In this document: positions 40,937 through 50,880 of the stretch, piece after piece
Layout: the number at the start of each line of letters is the position of its first letter
Position numbering within the stretch: the first letter of the stretch is position 1
Source of the DNA: Aurantiochytrium sp. KH105
Lineage: Eukaryota > Sar > Bigyra > Thraustochytrida > Thraustochytriidae
Reading direction: 5' to 3'
Length of the DNA stretch: 64,000 bases
Assembly: GCA_003116975.1 (NCBI GenBank)
Contig: BGKB01000179.1
Coordinates: 1,439-65,438, forward strand
Translations under genes and position numbers: made by a program
The notes under the pieces: model-generated
The model's input: the letters and a program-made list of their open reading frames with translations, nothing else
Told to the model about the DNA's origin: nothing
Database searches by the model: none

Positions 40937-42267
40937 TGTCCTTGGCCTTTTTTTCTCTCGTGTTACAACGTCGTTGCTGCAAGGCGTCCGGTATCTGCTC
41001 GGCTCGTTTTAATCTTCTGCGTTTTGCGAATCTCCGCGAGGTTTTCGAGCAGTTTCCGCAGGCCGTCTACGTCGATCTTCCCCAGTTCTTTGCCTTCGCG
41101 CGTTCGCCTTCGCCCTCTAGCTTGCTCGCTCCCGAGGTTTCGCTCGCCCGCTCACTCGAGGACCTCGGGCTCGCGTCGGGCTCGAGCTCCCCGTTTCGTC
41201 CCGATCTCGTTTCGCCTCCTTTCGCCCGAGATGCGCCGCGCTTCGAGTGGCTGCAGGGCTGCGCTTGGCTTGGCCGCCGCCCCTTCTCCTCCTCCTCCTC
41301 CGCGCCGCCCTCGCCCTGCGCCGCGCAGCTCCGCTCCCTCCGCGCGGCTGCGAGAGGGCTCGCGCAACGAGGTCTGTCTCGTTTTGCCCCTCGCTCTGCT
41401 GGGTCGTCGATGATCAGAGCACATCGAGCCCATAGTAAGAAGGGGCAGTCGCCTTCGCCCTGACAAGGCGCCCCTCTCTTTTCGGCACGAATTGTCCGCC
41501 TGCAAGGTGCTCGAGGTCGAGATCAACACAACTTGATTTGCTTGAGCAACTTGAAAGTTGGGTAGTATTCAGGTAGCTGTCGCTTGCTCTTTGCTACGCG
41601 TGCTTTTGCTGCAGCATCATCGCATCACATCGCAACGCAACGCAACGCAACGTATCGCATCGCATCAAAAATGGTGTACGCGATAATCATCGGCCTGCGA
41701 AGAGGTTGGAAACAAAAGTTTTCGTTCGTTCGTTCGATCGATCGATTGATGGATGGATCGATCAATCCTAAACCTCGTAATACTTGCTGCCCCCCCCCCC
41801 CCCCCCAAAAGGCCTCGTCCCCATCCCACCGGATGTCTAAAAAGAGGCTTAAAATTTCCCCTTCGACCCGTTAGACCCGTTGAATGCTATTTTACTAGTA
41901 GTAGTAGTAGTACCAGGGCATCGGCGCGGCGCGGACTGGGTGTGTACCTCAAAGCAAAGAACTCTTCTCTGAGAGCGCTGAAGCCAGAGGCACACGGTAA
42001 GCAAAAAAGGAGTCTGAGAGTTGGTTGCTATGAGCGAATGGATCAATTGATTGACCACGTGAGAGAGAATTGATCAAGGAGCATCGCACCACAAGGCAAC
42101 GCAACGCATCGCATCGCAACGCATCACATTGCATTGCATTGCGTTGCGTTGCATCGCATTGACTTGCATCGCCGCGGAGGGTTTGCACTCACTTCCATCT
42201 TCCTTATTTGCAGAGCGACGCGGTTCTGCTGCGCGGCAAAACCTCTCGCCCCGCCGCGGACGAAATC
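40937..42267. promoter_or_regulatory. Divergent intergenic region with microsatellites and a possible 5'-UTR intron
   Basis: About 1.3 kb between the FHA and TPR genes. It holds GCAAC/GCATC pentamer repeats (about 41617-41668 and 42092-42170), a CGTT/CGAT/GATG tetramer tract (about 41720-41765), a 17-C run (41790-41806) and an AGT trinucleotide run (about 41895-41910). The second pentamer block contains a 12-bp inverted repeat (arms 42094-42105 and 42139-42150). A GTAAGC at 41997 and a CTTATTTGCAG ending at 42213 could bound a 217-nt intron in the TPR gene's leader. Overlapping open frames look spurious. Confidence 0.45.
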
Positions 42268-43617
42268 ATGGAGCCCGCTCTCGAGGAAAAGGATGATACG
42301 GCTTGCGGCGAGGCAGTCGTGGCGGCCACGCAGACGCATGTACCTCAGAATGTCGCAGCGGTGAGCGGTGGCGGCAATGTTTCGCCCAAGCTTCATGCGT
42401 CGTCGCAGGAGAGCAAACTTCGTGACTTTGGCTTTGGTCTCGGCACACCGTCGCTGGTCGCGCTCCTGGAGCCAGATGCCAACCTTTCCAAGGGAGCCTT
42501 GCCGCAGCTTGACCTTCCTCAGCGTGTAGGCCATCCCTCGCACACGAACGCGCCGCAACGCGAATCCATGTCGAGTCGCGATGCTCGTATCTTGCAAGTA
42601 TTTGGCGCGAGCGCCGTGGAAGAGCAGCGCGGATCGCCTAGCGGCAAAGGCGGGCGCAAGTCCAAAATGGGCGCCTCCGCGCGCAAAGCTGTGCAGCAAA
42701 ACAACAACACTGCGGTCTCACGTCTGCGAGACCTTGAAATGCTTGCAAAGTCGAGTCGAAGGGCAGGCAAGCTGGCGCAGGAAGCCAACGCAGTGTACTC
42801 GCGTGCCGTGCTTTTCGACAATCTCGAGCGTTGGACCAAGGCAATCTCTAGCTACGAGCATTACCTCGATTTGTGTGAGCGACTGCAGGATGCAGAGGGG
42901 GCCGTCGTGGCCTACAACTGCCTTGGAGTTGCTTATTTTCATTCTGCAGTTGGTGGTGCAGAAGCCACGAGCAAAGCTGTCGGCCTCAATGAGGCCAATG
43001 ATGAGGAGAGTGGCGCGGTGTATCAAGACGAGCACAAGGTAGCCGCTGAGAAGAATGACGATCAAAGTGAGCCCAAACAGTCTGAGCGCTCGCGATTACT
43101 GGAGTCTTCACTGGCTTATCACCAGAGTCACCTCGAATCTGCAGATGAAGCGGGTCAGTTTGTCGCACTTTGCAATATTGGTCTCGTGTATTCGCGCCTT
43201 GGGGAATTTGAGCGTGCAGTTGATGCGCATCAGCGCGCCCTGCGATTGGCCATTGATCTTCGCAGCCCGCACGGCCAAAGCCTTGCAGTCGGCAATCTTG
43301 CCCTGTGCAGCGCAGAGATGGGCGACTTTGACACAGCCAAGGCTTGCATGGACAAGCATTTGAGTCTTGTGCGAGACCTTCGCAACCCCGAAGCCGAGAC
43401 GCTCGCATGCCAGCAATTGGGCCAGCTTGCGAATCGCGCGGGACACTATGATGAAGCTGCAGAGTACTTTGAGATGGCGCGACGAATCGCCACCGAGGCA
43501 GGTGACCGGGGCATGCTCAAGCTCATCAATTGTAGTATTGGTGTTTCTCATGGTAATGTGCGAATGCAAGAGTACCTGAAGCAGCTCTCTCACACTTTTC
43601 AGGGAGCTCAGGACTGA
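42268..43617 (+). CDS. TPR-repeat protein (GPSM/TTC29-like)
   Basis: 449 residues from the ATG at 42268; the frame opens 60 bases earlier at a TTG just before a splice-acceptor-like CAG. The N-terminal 180 residues are low-complexity. From about residue 190 there are several tetratricopeptide repeats: LERWTKAISSYEHYLDLCER, GQFVALCNIGLVYSRLGEFERAVDAH, SLAVGNLALCSAEMGDFDTAK and LACQQLGQLANRAGHYDEAAEYF. The spacing of about 40 residues and the ALxxN/LG..Y pattern resemble LGN/GPSM and TTC29-type TPRs, some of which act in polarity or axoneme assembly. The role here is a scaffold, with partner unknown. An acidic Lys/Glu insertion lies between the first TPR pair and the rest (about 255-290). Confidence 0.8.
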   Translation: MEPALEEKDDTACGEAVVAATQTHVPQNVAAVSGGGNVSPKLHASSQESKLRDFGFGLGTPSLVALLEPDANLSKGALPQLDLPQRVGHPSHTNAPQRESMSSRDARILQVFGASAVEEQRGSPSGKGGRKSKMGASARKAVQQNNNTAVSRLRDLEMLAKSSRRAGKLAQEANAVYSRAVLFDNLERWTKAISSYEHYLDLCERLQDAEGAVVAYNCLGVAYFHSAVGGAEATSKAVGLNEANDEESGAVYQDEHKVAAEKNDDQSEPKQSERSRLLESSLAYHQSHLESADEAGQFVALCNIGLVYSRLGEFERAVDAHQRALRLAIDLRSPHGQSLAVGNLALCSAEMGDFDTAKACMDKHLSLVRDLRNPEAETLACQQLGQLANRAGHYDEAAEYFEMARRIATEAGDRGMLKLINCSIGVSHGNVRMQEYLKQLSHTFQGAQD

Positions 43618-43964
43618 AAGGGCGAAAAATGACATGAAAAGAAATCGGGAGAGGCGGATCTTGGGCATACTGGACTTGAATTTGACGCATGCACACGCAC
43701 TACGCACATACTCACGCAAGCGAATCTCATAGAAAACATCAAAACAGTTTAGCTTATAAAAATGGAAAAAGCAACTTTGACTCCCCCCACAGTGTAAAAT
43801 GGAAAGAGCAGGAGGGTCCAGGAGTCTAGGGCCTAGATAATTTGTTCATGATGAGGTCCCATTGTCTCCTTTGCGCCTGTGTTCGTTTTTCACCCCTCCA
43901 ACCAACACAGAAGCATGGAGTCACATCTCACTCTGCAGAACCCGCACGTGCATCACTATTTTTA
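43618..43964. other. Convergent 3' intergenic region
   Basis: About 350 bp between the stops of the TPR gene and the minus-strand membrane protein gene. It is AT-richer than the genes. I see no gene, repeat or RNA structure in it. Confidence 0.6.
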
Positions 43965-46900
43965 TTAATTGGCTCTGGAGAGGTAGCTGACCATGTTCCA
44001 AAGCCTTTCATCGGACTGACGCGAGGCGGCTTCACGTTTCTTCGCACGACGCTTAAGCACGACGAAAATCGTGCCGAGGGCAACCACAGCCAACGCACCA
44101 ACGCTCGCCAGAGCAATCGCAAGCGTGTTTGCGTTTCCAGCACTTTCGTCATCTTCTGCGTACTCTGGCATGCTTGCAGAAAGGACCTTGACGTACTCAA
44201 TGTCCGATTTCGCAAGCTGCCGTTTCAGTTCATTCTGACCCCGATTCGTCCGCAGCATCTTTTGAATTCTCCCCAATTCAACGTTTTCAATGCGGTACAT
44301 GATGACCAAGTCGCCTGCTTCGTCCTTAATCGATCGAAAGTCGAGCAACTTGGTTCCGCAATAAACGCGGCTCAGGCTCGTGCGTTTCGCAATCGTCGTG
44401 GCCAAGGCAGAGCACACTGCGTTCAAAAAGGTAGCGGAGGATTGCTGATCAGCATCATACGCCAGAGGGAATCGAATGCCGTCAATCTTGTACGACGGGC
44501 TCTGCCCAATGTAGGTGACCTCGACATCCCCAAAGCCGTCAGCGCTGGACAATGCGCTCTGCACGGTACTCTCCACGGTCGAGGCCGAGTCCACGGCTTT
44601 AGAGACGGAGGCTTCCTGATCACTGGTGCTCGAGAACAATGCAAAGAACTGCACAGTCACCTGCGTCTCGGGGCGTTCCGTGAGTTCTCGGCGGCGTGAG
44701 GGTACGTGAACCTCCCCAAGAGCGCGCCCGCGTCCCTCGGGACGCTTTGAACTCATGAGTCCACTTGCGCGATAGTTCTCAACGCTGAGATCAAGGTCGT
44801 CCACAAAGACCTCCTCCTCCAGCTCACGACCGCCGCGCGTACGCTTCTTGCGAAGTTCAGCCGTATCATCAACAAACGCTTCCTCCAGACCACGATCGCC
44901 ACGCGTACGCTTCTTGCGAAGCTCTTCGATATTGTCTTCGTCGACCATTCCCAGGTCACGATCGCCACGCGTTCGCTTCTTGCGAAGCTCTGCAACGTTC
45001 TCTTGGTCGACCATTTCTAGATCGCGACCGCCGCGCTTGCGCTTCTTACGAGCGTCGCTCTCGTCGCGAGAGGCAAAAAGATTCCGTGCACTAGCTCGTG
45101 ACGAAAGACGGCGCGCCTCCCACGAGGTTGGCTCCGGCGTCGGGACCGCCACGTAGTCGCACGAGTATCCACCCGAATGGTCGTTGACGACCTCAAAGAC
45201 AGGCGTGCTTTGCCCACAACTAAACAGACTGCAGTGATGATTCCTCCAGTTGATATGCCAAGCATCACATGCCCCGTCTGTCGCGCTATAACAGGCGAGC
45301 TGGCAAGCCAGTTCCATCATCTCCGTCTGATCGTCTGAAATGTACTCGGGGCAAGTTGCCGCAAGATCAATGTAGGACCCTCCCTCGCCATCGTCGACAA
45401 CAGCTCCTTCGACGGTCATGTCGCACTCACAGTACGCTGTGGGGTCGAGATCTGCTGCAATGACATCCACGGTCGACGTGCACACGCTGGTATCCACCAT
45501 TTTGCCAAACATGGGCTCCGGCGCAGCGGTATTCGTGGGACACTGGACTTCACAGCGGTCGGTTGATGGCGCTTGCGTCTCTCCTGCTGGGTTTGGCGTA
45601 GGCGACAACGTTGGCTTTGGCGTAGGCGGCACAGTTGTTGGGTAAGGAGTCGGCTCTGTTGGCGCCGCAGTAGGGCTCTCCGTCCATTCTGTTGGTGCCG
45701 AAGTCGGAGAATCCGTTTCCTCTGTGGGGAACATTGTTGGCCACGCCGTCGGAAACGATGATGGGTACGAAGTCGGAAACGCAGTCGGGAATGGTGTCGG
45801 AGAATCCGAAGGAGAGCTTGTGGGAGAAGGAGTTGGAAACGCCGTAGGGTTGGGTGTTGGTGAAGATGTCGGAGAATCCGAAGGAAAGCTTGTGGGAAAA
45901 CTTGTTGGAAACGCCGTAGGGTTGGGCGTAGGCGAAGAAGCAGGATTGACTGTTGGCGAAGGCGTCGGCACCGGCGTGGGAATTTCCGAGCCAAAAGTGC
46001 CCGTCGTCGAAGGCGACGGGGTTGGCGCTTCTGTCTCATCGACCGAGGGACGTGCAACAGGTTGAAACGTGGGCTCCAGCGTCGCCTGAGGCGACTGGGT
46101 GGGCTTTGGCGTAGGTTCGACGGTTGGTTGTAGCTGCGTGACAGAGAATTCAAAACGAAGATCGATGCCTGCAACAACCTGGCATTGGTCCGTTGTGCTA
46201 CAGCTTGCGCTAACAGAGCACTGGGTGAATCGCAGCGCGCTCGTGAAGAGAAGTACATCGGTTGTGGCGAGGACCTGGACCTGGTTATCACAGAGTTTAA
46301 CAGTGTCCGGAATGGCCAAGTAGTCGACCCAGTCCCCATCATCGTTTTGGTATTGAAGGGTGATTCCCTGCTGGCAAGTGCTCAGACTGACGGGAAGGTC
46401 GGCCGCAGAAGCAATACAGTCTTCGCTATCTTCGCTGTCGAGACTGGTAAAGTAGTCTTCGATGACCTGCTCGTATCCGAATTCCGCAATGGTGGTGACG
46501 CATTTCTGTCGCTGAGAGTCGAGAGCAGAGGTCACGAGGCAGAAGCCTTCGGCGAGCTCACGATCTTCAAAGAGCTGATAACATTCGTCCGCGTCGGCAT
46601 TGGGAAAACTATACCCATTGCAAAAGCTCTTAAAGCACTGATTGAGGCTCGTGGCGCTGAGCCCTGGGCCGCAAAACAAACGCCCGTACTCGAGTGCCTC
46701 TGCCTCGCTCCAGGGGATCTGAATGTCTTGGCAGACGGCCTCGATGGCGAGATGCTCTTCGTGCGCTGCCACAGCGAGGGTGTCCGCGCTGTCGACCATG
46801 ACGCCCGTGTAGCAAAAGCCCCCGAGATCTGAGCGCGAGGAGAAATCGTCCGGTTCAACGAGGGTCTCGATATTGAGACGGTAGTTGCCGTACTTGTTTT

Positions 46901-48218
46901 TATTGTTGGGATTGACCGTCCCTGTGCAGCGAATGACGGAAAAGATGCCCGTGTTGCCATCGCGCACGTACCAAAGAACGTCAAAGGTCTCTTGGTCGAT
47001 CCGAGACCAGGCCTGTGCGTAGGACGGTGCGTCAGACATGGCGCCACCACTCCAGGTCCACGTGTCTTCCAGCGACGAGCCGTCAATGCATGCATCCGCG
47101 GACATGTAAAAGAAGCCATCGGCCGTGGTCATGTTGACAGAACGAATGACGCCGCGTTCTCCCTGTGAGACGGCAAAGCGGAAGTCATCGGCCTCGTACA
47201 TGGCGAGCCAGGATTCTGGCGAGTCTGCGTCGATTTGGCACTTGCTTCCATCTTTCCAAAAGGCGTCCCAGGATTTGGGTTTCCAGACGCAGGGTTGGCC
47301 AGCGTGGTCGGTGCGCTGGAGACAGGCGCTTTTGGTGATTTCGCAAAGGTCATCTGTGTCTCTGCCATCGCAGAGTCGCCACGAGCCGATGTCGTCATTG
47401 AAGGAGACGCAGTTCGGGTCGCCGTAGCAAGTGCACTGGTTGCAGCAGGGCTCCTCGAGGCCAGTGCTCTGGACACCGACGATGATGGCGAGCGAGGCGT
47501 TCATGAGTTCGGGCTGACGAATGGCGAGACAACGGTCGTTGTCATCGTCGGTGTTTTCGCAAAAGGCCTCGAGGAGGCCCACGGAGCGACATGCCGCGGC
47601 CGAAAGGTCGACGGCGGACTGGCAGTCCTCGGTTCTCGCGGTGTCCTGCGCCGGGCAGCAGTTGGCGAGCTCTGGCAGGGCCACGGCTGCGGACCAGTTG
47701 GCTACTGAAGAGATCATGGCGGGATCGTCGCCACAGAGTGGTGCGGCGCCACAGTTGTCGCCCTCAACGTCGCCAACGAGGACGGTCTCGGCGCCAACAG
47801 CTTCAGCGAGAGCAGTTTCGATCGAGGTCTTCATGTTCGAAGTGAGGAGCGTGTTGTCCATTTCGAGCACAAGCGACCCCTGCGTGGCCGTGTAGGGCGT
47901 AATTGTTTTCACAGGAGCAAGCGTGGGCGCAGGTGTGGGCGGCCTTGGGCCGCAGTATGCTTCGTCGGCGTCGTAGTATTCACAGTTCGCAAGGCACCTG
48001 GCCTGACTCGTCGCTAGCGACTGGCACGTGGTACATGTTTGGACGTAGGTATCAGTGTCGAGCTCGAGGGTCCAGGCGCAGTATTCGTCTGCGAGGCAAT
48101 CTGACGCCGATAAAAGGCTGTTGCACTCTTCTAGGGTCGACTGTGCGTTCACGAGGACAATTGCAGCGAGCGCCACGGCGCACGCCGTGGCAACGCTGCG
48201 CGTGCACGCGTCTCTCAT
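43965..48218 (-). CDS. Type I membrane protein: cysteine-rich ectodomain, Pro-Thr stalk, RKKR repeats, SEA-like domain
   Basis: 1417 residues. A signal peptide (1-26, VATACAVALAAIVLVNAQS) is followed by a cysteine-rich head (about 30-690) without a recognised enzyme fold. A Pro-Thr-rich stalk (about 697-883, PTxxPT repeats) is likely O-glycosylated. A PAN/apple-like cysteine cluster (about 895-1030, CDAWHINWRNHHCSLFSC) comes next. Then come four exact 22-residue repeats starting RKKR (1057-1144), a SEA-like alpha/beta segment (about 1175-1350), one membrane helix (about 1365-1389, LAIALASVGALAVVALGTIF) and a short basic tail. It is probably a cell-surface glycoprotein. Stramenopiles have many proteins with such PT stalks. 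The RKKR blocks suggest proprotein-convertase cleavage, which is inferred. Confidence 0.88.
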   Translation of the reverse strand: MRDACTRSVATACAVALAAIVLVNAQSTLEECNSLLSASDCLADEYCAWTLELDTDTYVQTCTTCQSLATSQARCLANCEYYDADEAYCGPRPPTPAPTLAPVKTITPYTATQGSLVLEMDNTLLTSNMKTSIETALAEAVGAETVLVGDVEGDNCGAAPLCGDDPAMISSVANWSAAVALPELANCCPAQDTARTEDCQSAVDLSAAACRSVGLLEAFCENTDDDNDRCLAIRQPELMNASLAIIVGVQSTGLEEPCCNQCTCYGDPNCVSFNDDIGSWRLCDGRDTDDLCEITKSACLQRTDHAGQPCVWKPKSWDAFWKDGSKCQIDADSPESWLAMYEADDFRFAVSQGERGVIRSVNMTTADGFFYMSADACIDGSSLEDTWTWSGGAMSDAPSYAQAWSRIDQETFDVLWYVRDGNTGIFSVIRCTGTVNPNNKNKYGNYRLNIETLVEPDDFSSRSDLGGFCYTGVMVDSADTLAVAAHEEHLAIEAVCQDIQIPWSEAEALEYGRLFCGPGLSATSLNQCFKSFCNGYSFPNADADECYQLFEDRELAEGFCLVTSALDSQRQKCVTTIAEFGYEQVIEDYFTSLDSEDSEDCIASAADLPVSLSTCQQGITLQYQNDDGDWVDYLAIPDTVKLCDNQVQVLATTDVLLFTSALRFTQCSVSASCSTTDQCQVVAGIDLRFEFSVTQLQPTVEPTPKPTQSPQATLEPTFQPVARPSVDETEAPTPSPSTTGTFGSEIPTPVPTPSPTVNPASSPTPNPTAFPTSFPTSFPSDSPTSSPTPNPTAFPTPSPTSSPSDSPTPFPTAFPTSYPSSFPTAWPTMFPTEETDSPTSAPTEWTESPTAAPTEPTPYPTTVPPTPKPTLSPTPNPAGETQAPSTDRCEVQCPTNTAAPEPMFGKMVDTSVCTSTVDVIAADLDPTAYCECDMTVEGAVVDDGEGGSYIDLAATCPEYISDDQTEMMELACQLACYSATDGACDAWHINWRNHHCSLFSCGQSTPVFEVVNDHSGGYSCDYVAVPTPEPTSWEARRLSSRASARNLFASRDESDARKKRKRGGRDLEMVDQENVAELRKKRTRGDRDLGMVDEDNIEELRKKRTRGDRGLEEAFVDDTAELRKKRTRGGRELEEEVFVDDLDLSVENYRASGLMSSKRPEGRGRALGEVHVPSRRRELTERPETQVTVQFFALFSSTSDQEASVSKAVDSASTVESTVQSALSSADGFGDVEVTYIGQSPSYKIDGIRFPLAYDADQQSSATFLNAVCSALATTIAKRTSLSRVYCGTKLLDFRSIKDEAGDLVIMYRIENVELGRIQKMLRTNRGQNELKRQLAKSDIEYVKVLSASMPEYAEDDESAGNANTLAIALASVGALAVVALGTIFVVLKRRAKKREAASRQSDERLWNMVSYLSRAN
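44787..45050 (-). repeat. Four in-frame 66-bp tandem repeats (22 residues each)
   Basis: The copies start at 45050, 44984, 44918 and 44852, reading on the minus strand. Each begins RKKR and continues (T/K)RG(D/G)R(D/G/E)L, then an acidic stretch ending in -EL or -DL. Copies 2 and 3 contain RGD (RKKRTRGDRDL, RKKRTRGDRGL). Exact 66-bp spacing shows duplication without indels. Confidence 0.92.
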
Positions 48219-50880
48219 TGTTTATCGCTTTCGATTTCCCCCCCTTGCTCGCAGCGAGGCGCTTCTACGGAATGAGAAGTGGGGCTGTATCAATGTAGTA
48301 GCAGTACTACTGCCAGCCACACTCGGGTCGCGTGCTTGCCTGTCCTCTCTTTTAGGAGTGTGTCCACGATGTGAGGCTCTTTTTCCTCTCGGCCCCTTTC
48401 CTCGTCGCTGCGTGGAAACCCGAGCGATCGAGCGCGTCCTCGCCGCCCGCTCTTCCCCTCCCTCGCTCGCTCGCTCGCGTGCCTTCGCCCGCGCTCTCCC
48501 GGCCGGGAAGCTCTGCCTGCGTTCGCAAGGTCGCGTGATTGGTCGCTGCTGTGCTATGTAGTGTAGTATTTGCTCGCTCACTTCTGCGCTCCTTCGCTCT
48601 TTCGCTCGCTCGCTCCTTCGCGCGGCCGCTTGCCTGCTCGCTCCGGCGCCCGCTCCCTCGCCGCGCTCTGTCTATCCCTCTCCCGCTCGTCCGCGCCCGC
48701 CCGCGGCCGGGCCCTCGCGTCCGCGCCCGGCACGTGCACGCGCCTTGCCGCTCTGCTCTGCTCTGCCTTTGGCTCTTGCGCCTGGCCTAGCTCTTGCGCT
48801 TCTAGCTCTCGCTCGTGCGAGGAGCGCTTCTGCCGCGCACGCGCCCTCGCTCGCTCGCTCGCTCGCAGTCAAGCAATCAACAGATCAAGCGATCAACCTC
48901 CCGCCGCAGAAGTCGCGGCGGCGGCGAGCTGTGCCGAGATGAGATGAGATGAGCTGAGCTCGACGAAATGGACGCTGCAGCCGCGCCCGCTCCGCTCCGG
49001 CCGAGTCTGCTCGGCCGCAGGGCTGGACGTCCCGGCTCGGCTCGGCTCGGCTCGGCTTGCCTTGCCTGGCTTTGCCTCGCCTGGCCTTGTCTGGCCTCGC
49101 TCGCCCGGCTCGGCTCCGCGCTGTCTCGGTTTTGCGCTGTCTCGGCTTTGCGCTGCCTGCCTGCTGTCTTTTTCCTTTCGCTCGCTCGCTCGCTCGCTCG
49201 CTCGCGCGAGTTTCCAGTATGGACGGCCGCCGCGCGCGCCAAGTCGGGAATCGCGGAATACTCCACTTGCGCGGGCCGGCTGGCCACTATGCGCGGTCGA
49301 TCGATGGTCGATTGACGTGAGAGGCTTTAATGTGGTTGGTTGCTTGGTTGATTGATTGATTGATTGATTGCCTGGTTGATTGCTGGACGGACGGATGGAT
49401 GGATTGCCATCGGTCGATCGTCCCTCTGCAGAGCTGGAGCTGGATGGGTGGATTCCTGGCGCCGAACGCGCCGTCTGCACGTCGCCGGCCGCACCCAGAC
49501 GCGCCCAATTTCTACCCGCCGCAGTCAGCAGCAGCAGCAGCTGCGTCCCGTCTCTCGCCTCGCAGCCGCCGCTCGTGGCGCCTGGTCCGCGCCGGGACCC
49601 AGGCACGACGTCCCCACTAAGGGTGCGCATCCGCCGCGCGCCCCCGCGCGAATCGACTCCCGCCGGAGCTGCCGCCGCCCGAGAGGGGACGCGCCCCGTC
49701 CGTCCCTGCACGTGCGAGCCGATCCAAGGCGCGCTCGCAGGCCCTCCTCCTCCTCCTTGGCGCCCTGCCTCGTCGCGGCCGTGGCCGCTGTGAAAAGGGA
49801 CGCGGGACATCGTCGCTAACCTCGCGGGAAACCTCGCGGTCGCCCTCGCCGTCGTCGTCTCCGAGCCCGCGTGCTGGCCGCTTGCTGCAGCTGCTGCTGC
49901 TGATGGCTGCGGCTGCGACCGGCAGACGGCACGGAGGGAGACCGGGAGGGAGGAGCAGAAGAAGCCGCGGCAGTTGTGCAAGCCGCGGGCGGCTGCGCGA
50001 CCTGACCGGGCACGTGCCGCTCGGGAGCTGGCAAAATGGTGGACTTGAACTTATTTTCTCAGGCTGTTATGGAGGTCCCGCAAGAGGACCTCGACAGCGA
50101 CTGCAACAGCGACTGCAACTACGACGACTGCGAGCGCGGCTGTGGCGCGCCGGGCACGCCGATAAGAGGAGGCGCGCTCCGTGCGATGGCAAAGTGGCGG
50201 GCTGGCCACCGCCGCGGCGCTCGGCCCCGTCCTTGGAGCGGCTCCAGGCAACGAACGGCTCGGAGAAGGCGGCGGTGCAGCTGCAGCTGGCTGCTGCTGG
50301 CGGGCAGAAGGGAGGGAGGGAGGGAGGGAGGGAGGGAGGACAGTGACAGCGGCAGCGGCAGCGGCTCGTTCTAGGTAGCGGCAGCAAGGCGGTGGTCATT
50401 CGGAGAAGTGCAAGTGTTCACGCTGCTGCTTGATACTGTATCATGCAGCAGGCCGTTGCAGCTGCATCATCCCCTGCTGCAGGTGCCTTCCGGTGAAGGC
50501 TGCTCTTGCGTTCGTGCTCCCCAGAGGGTGCCTAATTTGCGCCAGCCACGACAGAGAGCTGCAGCTGACAGATTGTGGAGACAGGCAACAGACAAGACAG
50601 TCAAACAGAGAGGCAAGACGTTGTACTACGCGTCTGGCTTTTGGTACTCGGTCTTAGCGAATGAGCCCACCCGCACCGAACACCACGATTTCGTCGACAG
50701 ACCACCTGCCTCGGCATTCTCTCTACACAGATCGCGACACGAGGTGCCAGCATTCATGCGTCTTTCATCAGAAGAGCATCGTGCTGCCAGCGCCAGGGAA
50801 AAAGGAAAACGGGAAAGACCGACCGTTCTTGCTTGATTTTCTTTTCCAAGCTGTGAGTGCAATTAATTATCGACTTTAGG
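48219..50880. other. 2.7-kb low-complexity intergenic region
   Basis: No convincing gene. It contains CTCG tetramer tracts (about 48460-48480, 48845-48868, 49180-49206), a CGGCT pentamer repeat (about 49035-49060), GATT repeats (about 49347-49372) and GGGA repeats (about 50310-50340). A palindromic GGCACGTGCC lies at 50009-50018. Overlapping open frames on both strands are rich in Ser/Arg/Ala and follow the repeats, so they are probably not translated. A short frame from an ATG at 50036 (acidic, Asp/Cys-rich start) is the only one I would look at again. Confidence 0.6.

Noticed and set aside
40811-41413. 200-codon frame upstream of the FHA gene
   Set aside because: It is Ser/Pro/Arg-rich, overlaps open frames in all phases and overlaps the start of the FHA gene on the opposite strand.
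48893-49981. 362-codon minus-strand frame
   Set aside because: The translation follows CTCG, CGGCT and GATT microsatellites (Ser/Arg/Ala/Gln/Asn runs). There are no domains and the opposite strand is equally open.
50036-50374. 112-codon frame with an acidic, Asp/Cys-rich start, just downstream of a GGCACGTGCC palindrome
   Set aside because: The first 45 codons look fair, but the rest is Arg/Gly repeat translation. No splice site clearly rescues it.
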